Part shown: positions 53,563-62,840 of the stretch, piece by piece
Layout: every line of letters starts with the position of its first letter
Position numbering within the stretch: position 1 is the stretch's first letter
DNA from: Candidatus Heimdallarchaeota archaeon
GTDB taxonomy: Archaea > Asgardarchaeota > Heimdallarchaeia > Hodarchaeales > Hodarchaeaceae
DNA: 64,000 nucleotides
Direction of reading: 5' to 3'
Assembly (NCBI GenBank): GCA_011364965.1
Contig: RDOB01000003.1
Span: 124,001 to 188,000, forward strand
Program-made: the position numbers and the translations under genes
Notes under the pieces: model-generated
Database searches by the model: none
Told to the model about the DNA's origin: nothing
What the model saw: the letters and a program-made list of their open reading frames with translations, nothing else

Positions 53563-54678
53563 TTAAACCGTTAATTCAGGTTTGCTTAATTCTTCCCCCA
53601 AATAATTCATTAAAGGTACTAAACTGGCGTCCAATCTAGTAATAAATGTACTATGTGGTAAGGAAAGGAAATACCTAAATGAATGGTCGAATGGGATATC
53701 CTCAGTGTTCATTCGTTGGATGAAATCGAATTCAGCCTCATAAGCTGCTCTAAAAGAGGGAAATACAGATATATAGAAAATGTCATGAGCTGATTGTACT
53801 AAAAATGCAGGAGTAAGACTAACATCTATAATGGTAATGGCTTTTTCTAATGACGATTTTTCAGTTGACATGATTGTGATATGTGATAGAAAAGCAATTT
53901 TATAACCTAATTTTCCCAAATTTGGCAAGATTCGTGTTGTTAACATTCCAGTTTGAAGAAAAGTACGAAGCCAACGAGTTGTGGTTGTTTTAGGCTTCCC
54001 TAGCTGATTAGCTATTTTTCTTGGCGAGCTCCCAGGATTGTGAAGCAATGAAAGAAAGACTTCCCACCCTAGTTTAGTAATATTCAATTCTTGGTCAATG
54101 GGAAGAAATATCTGTTTTAAAGGAGAAGTTGGAGATGATTCATCAAGGTAATATTCTAAGCTTCGAGAAAAATCGAGAACTCTTGGAAATTTGGAAAGGA
54201 ATACTGGAAAATTTAATTTATAGTGGGAACTGAATTGAATTTGTTCTTGATAGGCCAAATTATCGAATTTCATCATACTATTAGCCAAATCAGAATAATT
54301 TCGGTTAAAACTACTGATAAATGAGAGGTTACTCTCAACAAGGGAAAAAAAGACACTGGGAATTTCCCTTAAAAAGCTAAATGTCTCAGAAATTTCTCTG
54401 TCAGGACGCTTTGATTCCTTTTGACAACAACTTGATATCGTACGCAAATCAATATTGAATATTTCAGCACCCATAACACTTATATTTGGTAAATAATATT
54501 TACGGAAGTATTTTTGCTTCATTAATCGTTTCTTTATTGTAGCGAAGGTTGAATGTTTTATTCCAACAATAGATGCAATTTCAATATCAGGAGAAGATGG
54601 ATATTGAATTATGCTAGTTAGTACCTTTTTCTCTCTTGTAGAAAGATCATTAGTTAATTTTAACGCATTACCTGGCAT
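53563..54678 (-). CDS. Double-HTH transcriptional regulator, copy 1 of a tandem pair
   Basis: The 371-residue protein has two winged-helix regions. One is near the N-terminus (STREKKVLTSIIQYP, IASIVGIKHSTFATIKKRLM). The other is in the middle (LGWEVFLSLLHNPGSSPRKI, LGKPKTTTTRWLRTFLQTG). An alpha-beta region of unknown role follows each. The order and spacing match the paralogue at 54691. I do not recognise a named family. It is probably a regulator. The 12-base gap shows one operon. Confidence 0.6.
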   Translation of the reverse strand: MPGNALKLTNDLSTREKKVLTSIIQYPSSPDIEIASIVGIKHSTFATIKKRLMKQKYFRKYYLPNISVMGAEIFNIDLRTISSCCQKESKRPDREISETFSFLREIPSVFFSLVESNLSFISSFNRNYSDLANSMMKFDNLAYQEQIQFSSHYKLNFPVFLSKFPRVLDFSRSLEYYLDESSPTSPLKQIFLPIDQELNITKLGWEVFLSLLHNPGSSPRKIANQLGKPKTTTTRWLRTFLQTGMLTTRILPNLGKLGYKIAFLSHITIMSTEKSSLEKAITIIDVSLTPAFLVQSAHDIFYISVFPSFRAAYEAEFDFIQRMNTEDIPFDHSFRYFLSLPHSTFITRLDASLVPLMNYLGEELSKPELTV

Positions 54679-54690
54679 TTCTGAAACTTC

Positions 54691-55800
54691 CTAGGAAATT
54701 TGTTTTAACAAATATCCTTCTTGCTCCCTCAAATAATGAACCAAACTAGAAAATGACTCTTTATAATCTTTCAAGGAAATAATATTATCTAACGACATAA
54801 CAATTTTATTTAGATCAGAAGGTAAATTAAATCTATTCATTTCACCAAAGAACCTACCCTCGACCTCTCGTAAATCATAATAATCGTGAAATATGGAGAA
54901 GAATATTATTTTGTCATAAGTTAAAAATAAATCAGTAGGGGAAAAATATTGTTGAATTAATGTCCTGATTTTCTCACGATCAACTTTCTCTAGACCTTGG
55001 ATAGACACTGTCGCAATTAATTGAATATTAAAACCAAGAGTGGTCAAATCAGGTATATATCGTTGCTGATATAAATTGAGACTTTGGAATTTCTTAACCC
55101 ACCTAGTAATCGTATTTCGAGGTTTCGAGAGTTGTTGGCATAAATCTACAATTGTTGCGTTTGGAAATCTTATTAGTGAATCAAATACCTGCCAACCCAA
55201 GGGAGAAATTTGGCTTATATCAACCTCTGTTCCATTAAATATAGGAACAGTAGGAGGATCAGGTACTTTTATTTCCCAAATGTTTGCTAGAGCTTCAGAG
55301 TATTGTAAAAACCTATAAAATCCTCCTGATGGAAATGATATTATATATCGAGTTAAATCCGTTGGAGAAAGCAATTTAAAATCTAAGTAATAATGAACGA
55401 ATGAATGATGAACTATTGTGAAATCTGTATAGTTTCTATTGATCAATATTACTAATGCACGACTCGGAGATGGCTCAATACTAGTCTTTACTACATTATA
55501 TAATTGTTGTAATCGCTCAAACGCATCAGATTCTGATATTGTCGCTAAAGCTTTTGAATTAAGCTTTGCAATTGTTAATGAAAATAATTCAGCACCTAAT
55601 ACCCGAAAATTTGGGACATTAATGGGATATAGGAGTGGAGAGGAGCCCTCAGGTTCTAAAATCTTCTTTTTAACTGTTGCAAAGGTTGATCGCTTCACAC
55701 CTAGTTTTTCTGCAATAAAAGAATCCGAACTCATTGGATAAGACAATAATCCCACTATTACTTGCTTTTGATTTTGGGAAAGTTTAATTGAAACTGTCAT
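54691..55800 (-). CDS. Double-HTH transcriptional regulator, copy 2 of a tandem pair
   Basis: The 369-residue paralogue of the downstream gene has HTH 1 at LGVKRSTFATVKKKIL and HTH 2 at LCQQLSKPRNTITRWVKKFQ. Both copies share the S-T-F-A-T recognition helix in HTH 1 and T-R-W in HTH 2, so recognition of related DNA sites is plausible. The middle and C-terminal halves are diverged. It may bind a ligand there. First gene of the pair. Confidence 0.6.
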   Translation of the reverse strand: MTVSIKLSQNQKQVIVGLLSYPMSSDSFIAEKLGVKRSTFATVKKKILEPEGSSPLLYPINVPNFRVLGAELFSLTIAKLNSKALATISESDAFERLQQLYNVVKTSIEPSPSRALVILINRNYTDFTIVHHSFVHYYLDFKLLSPTDLTRYIISFPSGGFYRFLQYSEALANIWEIKVPDPPTVPIFNGTEVDISQISPLGWQVFDSLIRFPNATIVDLCQQLSKPRNTITRWVKKFQSLNLYQQRYIPDLTTLGFNIQLIATVSIQGLEKVDREKIRTLIQQYFSPTDLFLTYDKIIFFSIFHDYYDLREVEGRFFGEMNRFNLPSDLNKIVMSLDNIISLKDYKESFSSLVHYLREQEGYLLKQIS

Positions 55801-55977
55801 AATCCGTAAATCCTAATTTTTCAACCTTAAACCGAGTTCCTCTTAAAGACCTTAATAAAATGATGTAACATATTTTTCTTATTTTTAGTATGAAATTCAT
55901 GGTAAATGAAAATATTGGTAAAAAGGATCTAAAAAGGGAACTTCTTTACAAAAAATAAAAAGAGAGTAAAAACAGAA

Positions 55978-56586
55978 TTAAAGTAAATCTAACGCCCCTT
56001 TGAGCTGAGCTTTCTCCTCTTCGGTAAGACCTGCCTCGCTAGGAGTTAACAAATCCGCTTCATCTGCTAACCTCATGGAAATTTGAAGGGATTTCTCAAG
56101 ATAGTAGCTAGCTTTCTCCTCCATGCGTTTATGCTTATAGGCAGTCGATATTATGTATAAACTAGTTGCCATTCCCTTTTCATAACCAATATCTTCAGCT
56201 ACCTCTAAAGCTTCCTCTGTAAAATCGAAAGCTTTTATGAAGTCTTTCCGTTCCATCGCTAAGACCCATGCTAAATTTAATAACGCTTCCGCAATACCTT
56301 TCTTGTAATTATGGGCTCTAGCAATAGCTAAAGATTCCGCAGTAATTTCTAAAAACTTATTAAAGGCATTATTCTTCCAATGGAATATTCCAAGTTGATT
56401 CTTAAGGTCTACTTCTGGTTGGATAAATGAGAGTTTTTCAGCATCTTTAAGTGATTTTTCTAGTAATTGTATCGCTTTTTTGAAAGCACCATCCTCAGCA
56501 ATTGATACTGCCTTCTTTATTACTCCCCTGAATTTGGCTAAGGTCTCAGGATCAATTGTTTTAGCTTCTCCAGACATTTTGTTCAC
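55978..56586 (-). CDS. TPR-repeat protein
   Basis: The 202-residue protein has about four tetratricopeptide-like units, such as AFKKAIQLLEKSLKDAEKLS, NQLGIFHWKNNAFNKFLEIT and EALLNLAWVLAMERKDFIKA. No enzyme motif, signal or membrane segment. It is a likely adaptor for an unknown partner. Confidence 0.7.
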   Translation of the reverse strand: MNKMSGEAKTIDPETLAKFRGVIKKAVSIAEDGAFKKAIQLLEKSLKDAEKLSFIQPEVDLKNQLGIFHWKNNAFNKFLEITAESLAIARAHNYKKGIAEALLNLAWVLAMERKDFIKAFDFTEEALEVAEDIGYEKGMATSLYIISTAYKHKRMEEKASYYLEKSLQISMRLADEADLLTPSEAGLTEEEKAQLKGALDLL

Positions 56587-56797
56587 TTAGGTAGCTCTTG
56601 TGTGTTTTAAAGGATGGATGGATTAATTTGAAGAACACTTCTGATACGATATATTCGCTTATCTCTCTAATTTAAGCTCTTCGTTTTTATTTTTTTCTCA
56701 AAGAAAAGAAAGTCTACAAATGTTAGCTTAATTTTCCTTTATAGGAATTCCCCTATCGCAAAGAAAACCTTTAGAACGGAAAAAAAATATTTAGATA

Positions 56798-57538
56798 TTG
56801 AGTAAATCTGCTGTAGCTGTTTTAATAATGAAATTAGAGGAAAATTATACACCAGGCCGATTCCTACAGCGTCCCAATCGATTTTTATCTATAGTCGAAA
56901 TCACAGCTGGAGAAAACTCTACTGAACACGTTAAGGCGCATGTTCCTGATCCAGGACGATTAAAGGAATTATTGATTCCAAACGCAGAAATAATTTTAAG
57001 AAAAAGTGATAATGTATCTAGAAAAACCAATTATTCCCTTGTAGGAGTAAAAAAAGGAAAAATATGGGTAAATATTGATTCACAAATAGCTAATAAACTC
57101 TTTTTATCAGATTTTATGCAGATCCCCTCTTTTCTAGAATACAAAATCATAAAATCCGAATTTACTTTTGGTAGAAGCAGAATAGATTTCCTTTTAGAAC
57201 ATCGAAAAATCCAAAAAAGAGCTTTATTAGAAATAAAAAGCGCTACTTTAGTGGAGAATGGAGTAGCTCTTTTTCCAGACGCCCCAACGGTAAGAGGAGT
57301 CAAACATCTTAATGAATTGATATCATCATTAGATACTGGGTATGAAGCTTTTGTGGTGTTTGTAATTAAAAGAGAAGATGCTATGTCTTTTACTCCAAAT
57401 GTAAAAACAGACCCCATATTTACAAAAACTCTTTTTAAAGCAATGAAAGCTGGAGTAAAGGTAATCACTGTCAAATGTTCTTATGACCCTATAATCAAGA
57501 GAGAACTTTCATTTAAAAACGAAATAGATTTTCTTTAA
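56798..57538 (+). CDS. sfsA: SfsA-family protein
   Basis: The 246-residue protein has the SfsA order: PGRFLQRPNRFLSIVEI, HVPDPGRLKELLIPNAEI, SRIDFLLEH, ALLEIKSATLVENGVALFPDAPTVRGVKHL and AFVVFVIKREDA. The PD-(D/E)XK-like residues in D-x-L-L and L-E-I-K are kept, and recent work treats the family as a nuclease. In E. coli it was named for sugar fermentation stimulation. The TTG start gives ten extra residues over the ATG, and either is possible. Confidence 0.9.
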   Translation: MSKSAVAVLIMKLEENYTPGRFLQRPNRFLSIVEITAGENSTEHVKAHVPDPGRLKELLIPNAEIILRKSDNVSRKTNYSLVGVKKGKIWVNIDSQIANKLFLSDFMQIPSFLEYKIIKSEFTFGRSRIDFLLEHRKIQKRALLEIKSATLVENGVALFPDAPTVRGVKHLNELISSLDTGYEAFVVFVIKREDAMSFTPNVKTDPIFTKTLFKAMKAGVKVITVKCSYDPIIKRELSFKNEIDFL

Positions 57539-57720
57539 AATAATATGTAGTAGTCAAAATCCATTTAAATTTACGGAATAAAACTCTCATTGCCTTATTT
57601 TTAGATATCAATAAAAAGTAATTAGATCAATCTCATCCATGGATATCTAGAAGAATAACATTTTGACTTCGCAGTTTTTAGCTTATATTGTTGTATTTGA
57701 ATTGTCAACCTGCGGGTAAC

Positions 57721-58824
57721 ATGATGAACTGGAGTCAAGTGATATTTCATATTGATCTTGATTCTTTCTTTGCTTCAGTTCACATAAAATATAACCCTTT
57801 TTTACAAGATTTACCAGTTATAATCGGCGCAGATCCCCGGAATGGAAACGGAAGGGGGGTTGTGTCAACTTGTTCATATGTAGCTCGAAAATATGGTATA
57901 CACTCAGCCATGCCCATCTCGCAAGCTTTTCGTCTTTGTCCAGAGGGAATATATGTATGCTCTGGAAAGCAGATCTCCTTTCCAACATATAATGAGGAAT
58001 CAATCAAAGTGATGGAAATTTTAGAATCATATGCAGATAAATTTCAACAGGCTGGAATAGATGAAGCTTACTTGGATGTGTCAGAATCGTGGAATAGATA
58101 TGGTTCGTCTCCTATGGCACTTGCAAAGATTATTCAAGATAGGATTTTTCATAAATTATCTCTTTCAGTTTCAATTGGCATTTCAGAAACAAAAAGTATA
58201 GCAAAAATAGCTTCGGATCTCGAGAAACCAAAAGGAATTACTTCAGTGCATAATTCCGAATTAGAAGAGAAAATCTATCATTTATCAGTAAGAAAAATCG
58301 TCGGAGTAGGTAAAAAAACTGAAAAAAGTCTTCAGAAGCTCGGAATAATAAATATCGGTCAAATCGCATCATTGTCCAGAATTAAAATCTATTCTTTGTT
58401 GGGAGACTATGGATTATATTTACAGAAGGTAGTTAAAGGCTTAAATGTTCGTGAGGTTGGATATTCCTCTTCAGAGCGTAAATCGATTGGATCCGAACGT
58501 ACATTTGGTAAGGATCAAAGTAATTGGCAATTAATTGAACAACGAGTTAATGAAACCATTCACAGGTTAATTGAAAATTTACATAAGAAAGAATTACTCT
58601 GTAGAACAATAACAATTAAAATTCGTTTTGAAGGATTTGATACCTATACCAGAAGCCATACTTATCGGAATTATATCAATAATGAAAATGTTATTCGAAA
58701 CACGGCAATGTTATTACTCCAGGAATATGTTCATTCATCAAAAAAAGTTCGATTGATCGGAGTACGGTTTTCTAATCTGAAAAGTTGTGAAAAACAAATG
58801 ATTTTAACTTCTTTTATAAATTAA
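57721..58824 (+). CDS. dinB: DNA polymerase IV (Y-family)
   Basis: The translesion polymerase has about 367 residues. The catalytic residues are in IFHIDLDSFFASV and GIDEAYLDVS (Asp-Glu). The palm continues with SIGISETKSIAKIASDLEKP, and little-finger motifs ERTFGKDQSNW and the HhH KIVGVGKKTEKSLQKLGI follow. The residue after FFASV is His, where most members have Glu. The end KQMILTSFIN fits a PIP box (Q-x-x-L-x-x-F). ATG 57721 is chosen because TTG 57688 precedes the fold by 11 unrelated residues. Confidence 0.92.
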   Translation: MMNWSQVIFHIDLDSFFASVHIKYNPFLQDLPVIIGADPRNGNGRGVVSTCSYVARKYGIHSAMPISQAFRLCPEGIYVCSGKQISFPTYNEESIKVMEILESYADKFQQAGIDEAYLDVSESWNRYGSSPMALAKIIQDRIFHKLSLSVSIGISETKSIAKIASDLEKPKGITSVHNSELEEKIYHLSVRKIVGVGKKTEKSLQKLGIINIGQIASLSRIKIYSLLGDYGLYLQKVVKGLNVREVGYSSSERKSIGSERTFGKDQSNWQLIEQRVNETIHRLIENLHKKELLCRTITIKIRFEGFDTYTRSHTYRNYINNENVIRNTAMLLLQEYVHSSKKVRLIGVRFSNLKSCEKQMILTSFIN

Positions 58825-58961
58825 GCCCGAAATTCCTATCTAGTACTCGGATAACATAAAAATCCAAATAAGAAGGTTAAAATTATCTGATCGATAAAGA
58901 TAGGGTATAATGTCATTTAACCCTTCCAAGTATCAGATTAAGTAAATGAGGATGAATTCCC

Positions 58962-60539
58962 ATGGTTTATCGATTAACCAAGATGAAAACGAGAACAAAG
59001 ATATTATTTTTTATTATAATCTGGCTATTTTCTGCTTTTTGCGCAGTCCTAGGGTCAATGTTTATTGCCACTGCTATTATTCTGCCAAATACTCCTTATG
59101 AAATTACAAGAAATCCTGTTATTTCAGAAATTCGGCAACAGATGGGACCACTGATCTTTTTAGGATACTGGGATCAAGAAAATGGAATTTATTACCCAAA
59201 CATAACTATTGCTGATGATGGAGAACGTGTTTACGCTCTGACTGATACTGGTCTAAGAATTGAAAATTTTAGATTTTGGTTTGTTGAAGAAGTCAGACAA
59301 AACGGATCGATAGTATATTTTATGGGAGATCCAGATGCTACCGATAACTGGGGAAAACTTGAATTCTACAGTTACTTGGGAGTGATTTGGGAAATTGAGG
59401 CAAAACCTGAGCATATAAATGTCAATTTTAGAACAAAAGAAATTGGATTAAAATATAGGCCAGGTGAGAATTACCCTATATATAAAAGAATAATTGATGC
59501 TCCAGTAGGATCAGAAATTCCCGAAAAACCAGAATTTATTGGAGATTATTTTATTGTTCAAACACGGGGAGTATTGCAATGGTTATCACGGATTATATCG
59601 GATATTTACAATAACCTCCTTGGCGAGTTTCTATTCATTGGTCGAACTCTTCTTACAACTGTAGCAATAGGGGGAGGTATAGGAATTCTTATGGCCTTTT
59701 TTCTTATTATTACTAAATTAGCGCATATATTTGGAGGACAGAGATGGACCTTTTATTTGTTGAAATCTCTTAACGGAAAATTAGGAAAACTAGTCCGATT
59801 TATCCCATTTTTCGACTTTAATGGGGAATTTTTTGTTGAAGAACGATTTGTCGACATTATTGATCTTTCAACAGTAAGATCAACCTTCAGGGAGCTTTTC
59901 AAACAACGATGGTATGATATGATATTTTTTCCAACTGCACTGGCCTCCATCCTAACGATTTTCTTTGTCCAAAATTATCCTGGAGAGGATAAAATTGAAG
60001 CGTTAGCTCTAAGTCCACTAATCTCTCCCATTGTATTAATTTTACTCCTAGTTTACTTCCCAGCCATTTGGGCATATAATGAAGGAGGATTTAAACGGTT
60101 AGAAATCTCTCCCCAAGGAGATATTATTGCTGTAAAACCTTTAGGGAAAATTCTGAGAGATGGATTGGGAATCGTGGTAGGATTTTCTGGTATTATTTCT
60201 CTTGGAGCCTTAGCTGTAGAAGTTACACAAGCAATAGCCAAATATCCAAAATCCACTGGTCAAATAGAAGTTGCAGGGTTCACTTTTGATATTTTTGGGT
60301 TAATTCTCCTAGGTTTTTGGACTATAGGATTATTTCTCCTTCTTTTGGGTTCCATTATTGTTGGATCTTCTTTATTAGCAGCTAATTACCTCCAGTCAGC
60401 TCATCTAGAAACAATTGAAAATATCCGAAAAAGATCTGAAAAGGAAGACCTAATTACCAATTGGGGTTCTGTTTCCTACCAATTTAAACCAAAAGCAGCA
60501 GAAACCATTTATATGAAAGGTGATGAACAAAATCAATGA
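58962..60539 (+). CDS. Large membrane protein of unknown function
   Basis: The 525-residue protein has one N-terminal helix (IIIWLFSAFCAVLGSMFIATAI). An extracellular domain of about 170 residues, rich in beta strands, is followed by about five further helices near residues 225-245, 320-340, 350-370, 395-420 and 445-475. The end is soluble and charged. I do not recognise a family. It has a GATGAATTCCCATGG start context with GAGGATG upstream. It stands alone. Confidence 0.5.
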   Translation: MVYRLTKMKTRTKILFFIIIWLFSAFCAVLGSMFIATAIILPNTPYEITRNPVISEIRQQMGPLIFLGYWDQENGIYYPNITIADDGERVYALTDTGLRIENFRFWFVEEVRQNGSIVYFMGDPDATDNWGKLEFYSYLGVIWEIEAKPEHINVNFRTKEIGLKYRPGENYPIYKRIIDAPVGSEIPEKPEFIGDYFIVQTRGVLQWLSRIISDIYNNLLGEFLFIGRTLLTTVAIGGGIGILMAFFLIITKLAHIFGGQRWTFYLLKSLNGKLGKLVRFIPFFDFNGEFFVEERFVDIIDLSTVRSTFRELFKQRWYDMIFFPTALASILTIFFVQNYPGEDKIEALALSPLISPIVLILLLVYFPAIWAYNEGGFKRLEISPQGDIIAVKPLGKILRDGLGIVVGFSGIISLGALAVEVTQAIAKYPKSTGQIEVAGFTFDIFGLILLGFWTIGLFLLLLGSIIVGSSLLAANYLQSAHLETIENIRKRSEKEDLITNWGSVSYQFKPKAAETIYMKGDEQNQ

Positions 60540-60649
60540 AGCTTCTCATCAATTCTCCCTTTAACTTTCTCTACTGAAAGTCACATATACGACTCTCAAA
60601 ACCTAGTCAATTTATAACTTTAAAGATTAGTGGAATATGGGATTAAAGA

Positions 60650-61183
60650 GTGATCAGAAAGGAAGACATTACAGCACTCCAGCAGGAATACGCAAATCTT
60701 GATTCACACGATTACTCAAGTATTTATGAGTATGTAACAAAAGTAATTAGGTATTTTTTGAACAGATCACGGTATGGCATCTTACTTGGATTGGTTGAAC
60801 TCGGATATAATCAAGGAAATTTCGTTGGAGGTTTTCATTTAGTGGGTACAAATGAAATTTATCTCAATAAATCCGCTCTAAGAGTGATGCGTAATGAGAC
60901 AACTTTCGAGCTCTACCAAGCATATTTATTCCATTTATTGCTTCACGAAAGTATCCATGCAATAGGAATTACAAACGAAGGAAAAACACGCGACCTAGTT
61001 CGCAAAATATCTCTCTCACTTTTTGGTTCACGGCATCCGGTAGGGAGATTAGCGATTTTTGGCTTAGGAGCATATTTTCCATATACTTTCAGAGATGAAC
61101 GTTTTGATACAGATTCCCATGAAATCAGAAATCCCGAATATATATTGCTGCGACATCGAGAGAGCGAATTGACTTATATCTAA
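60650..61183 (+). CDS. Small HExxH protein, probably zinc metalloprotease-like
   Basis: In this 177-residue protein, the segment FHLLLHESIHAIGITNEGKTRD holds HESIH, a zinc-binding HExxH, with possible further ligands downstream (DTDSHE). The N-terminal half is mixed helices and strands. It is too short for a standard peptidase family I can name, so proteolysis is likely but not certain. The start is GTG 60650. It overlaps the 3' end of the convergent M20 gene by four bases. Confidence 0.5.
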   Translation: MIRKEDITALQQEYANLDSHDYSSIYEYVTKVIRYFLNRSRYGILLGLVELGYNQGNFVGGFHLVGTNEIYLNKSALRVMRNETTFELYQAYLFHLLLHESIHAIGITNEGKTRDLVRKISLSLFGSRHPVGRLAIFGLGAYFPYTFRDERFDTDSHEIRNPEYILLRHRESELTYI

Positions 61184-62355
61184 AGTTTTTTTTCTCTACT
61201 GAGAAATTTCACTGCAGCATTAGCTAGAATTGCTGTTCCGATATACAATACTGAATCATCTATATCAAAATCGGGTGCATGATGTGAAGTAGCGGGATTT
61301 AATTGAACCCCTAAGTAGTAAAAAGCACCTGGGATGGAATCTGAAAAAACTGAAAAATCCTCAGCTCCCATTCCTAATCCTCCTTCAATAATCTTTTCTG
61401 TAGGGAGAATTTCTATAGCAACCTCTCGAAGAAGAGTAACCAATTCGCTATGATTATTAATGGAAGGATAACCCTTAATAATTTTCAATCGATAATTTCC
61501 CCCGAAATTACGAGAAAGCTGAAATGCTCGTTCTAAATCCTTTTGCAGTATTGAACGGACAGATGGATTTAATGAACGGATGGTTCCGTCTAATTCAACT
61601 TTGGGAGGTATGATATTGGCTGCTGTTCCACCGTGAATTTTACCAAAAGATATCACTGCGGGTTCCAAGGGGTCAATTCGTCGACTAATTACTGCTTGAA
61701 CTGCATTAATTACCTGAGCACTAATAAAGATAGGATCAATTCCTAAATGAGGATACGCGCCGTGACAACCTTTTCCTGTGATCTCACCCGAAAAAGTATC
61801 AACAGCAGCAGAAAAATATCCTGATTTTATTTGAAAGACTCCTGATTCTAACTCTGCATTGACATGTTGCCCGATAATAGCATCCACCCCATCCAGTACG
61901 CCATCCTTTAGCATTGCATCGGCACCTCCAACTCCATCTTTATCTTGACCTTCCTCAAAAGGTTGAAAAATAAATTTTATTGACCCTTCAGAGAGATTGA
62001 CCCCTGCTAATAATTTCGCCACTCCTAGTAACATCGCCATATGAGCATCATGACCACATGCGTGCATTACACCTGGAACTTTTGAAGCATATTCAACAGT
62101 TTTTATATCATGAATAGGTAAGGCATCCATATCTGCGCGTAAAGCAATACAGGGGTTTCCCTCACCTAATATTCCTACAAGTCCGGTTCTTCCGATATTT
62201 CGTTGAACTTCAACCCCGAATTCCTCCAAGAGGCTTGAAATATACTCTGCTGTCTTATATTCATTAAATCCTAGTTCAGGATACTGATGAAAATGACGTC
62301 TCCACCCAATGATTGAAGATGAAAGCTCCTTACTCTGTTCTAAAATCGATACCAT
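61180..62355 (-). CDS. M20D-family amidohydrolase
   Basis: The 391-residue protein has GWRRHFHQYPELGFNEYKTA, LRADMDALPI, MHACGHDAHMAMLLG with the metal His/Asp, FIFQPFEEG with the catalytic Glu, and LGMGAEDFSVFS. This is the IAA-amino acid hydrolase/hippurate hydrolase branch of M20. It removes N-acyl or N-benzoyl groups from amino acids. The acyl group it prefers cannot be inferred. Convergent with the HExxH gene. Confidence 0.9.
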   Translation of the reverse strand: MVSILEQSKELSSSIIGWRRHFHQYPELGFNEYKTAEYISSLLEEFGVEVQRNIGRTGLVGILGEGNPCIALRADMDALPIHDIKTVEYASKVPGVMHACGHDAHMAMLLGVAKLLAGVNLSEGSIKFIFQPFEEGQDKDGVGGADAMLKDGVLDGVDAIIGQHVNAELESGVFQIKSGYFSAAVDTFSGEITGKGCHGAYPHLGIDPIFISAQVINAVQAVISRRIDPLEPAVISFGKIHGGTAANIIPPKVELDGTIRSLNPSVRSILQKDLERAFQLSRNFGGNYRLKIIKGYPSINNHSELVTLLREVAIEILPTEKIIEGGLGMGAEDFSVFSDSIPGAFYYLGVQLNPATSHHAPDFDIDDSVLYIGTAILANAAVKFLSREKKL

Positions 62356-62459
62356 TTTAATCCCACTATATCATTTAATAAATAAACCCATCTGGTAGGA
62401 CTTAAATCATTTAATCCTAGAACTACATATGGACATAAAAACAAATAGGTGAGAATTAT

Positions 62460-62687
62460 ATGAAGAAAATAGGTGGATTAGCGAAAGGAGTAGGCAAAGA
62501 AGCATTAAATACGGCATTAAATGCTGCAGTTAAAGAAATTATCAATGAAACAGGCGCAAAAGAAATTGCAAAAGAACGATTGCTTGAAGCAGGGAAAAAG
62601 ATCATGGGTGATACAAATATCCCCACGAAGGAAAAAATGCAGAAAGAGTTACTAAAAACTCTCATTAAAAAAGAACTGGGACTATAA
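62460..62687 (+). CDS. Small amphipathic helical protein
   Basis: The 75-residue protein is Ala-, Lys- and Glu-rich throughout. It reads as two or three amphipathic helices (GGLAKGVGKEALNTALNAAVK, then MQKELLKTLIKKEL). No Cys, no membrane segment of full length. The Shine-Dalgarno AGGTGAG stands before its ATG. Function unknown. Divergent from the M20 gene. Confidence 0.45.
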   Translation: MKKIGGLAKGVGKEALNTALNAAVKEIINETGAKEIAKERLLEAGKKIMGDTNIPTKEKMQKELLKTLIKKELGL

Positions 62688-62840
62688 TTCCAATAAAAAA
62701 ATTAGTCAACTCATTTAGAGCAAGAGAGAGTAATATTCTTAAGCTACTGATCAAGGTTTATATGTTCCTTTTATTATTCTAATCGCAAGCTAGTTCTGTA
62801 AATAAGCAAAACCAAATATTGAAGAACAAAAAGAAGGAAC

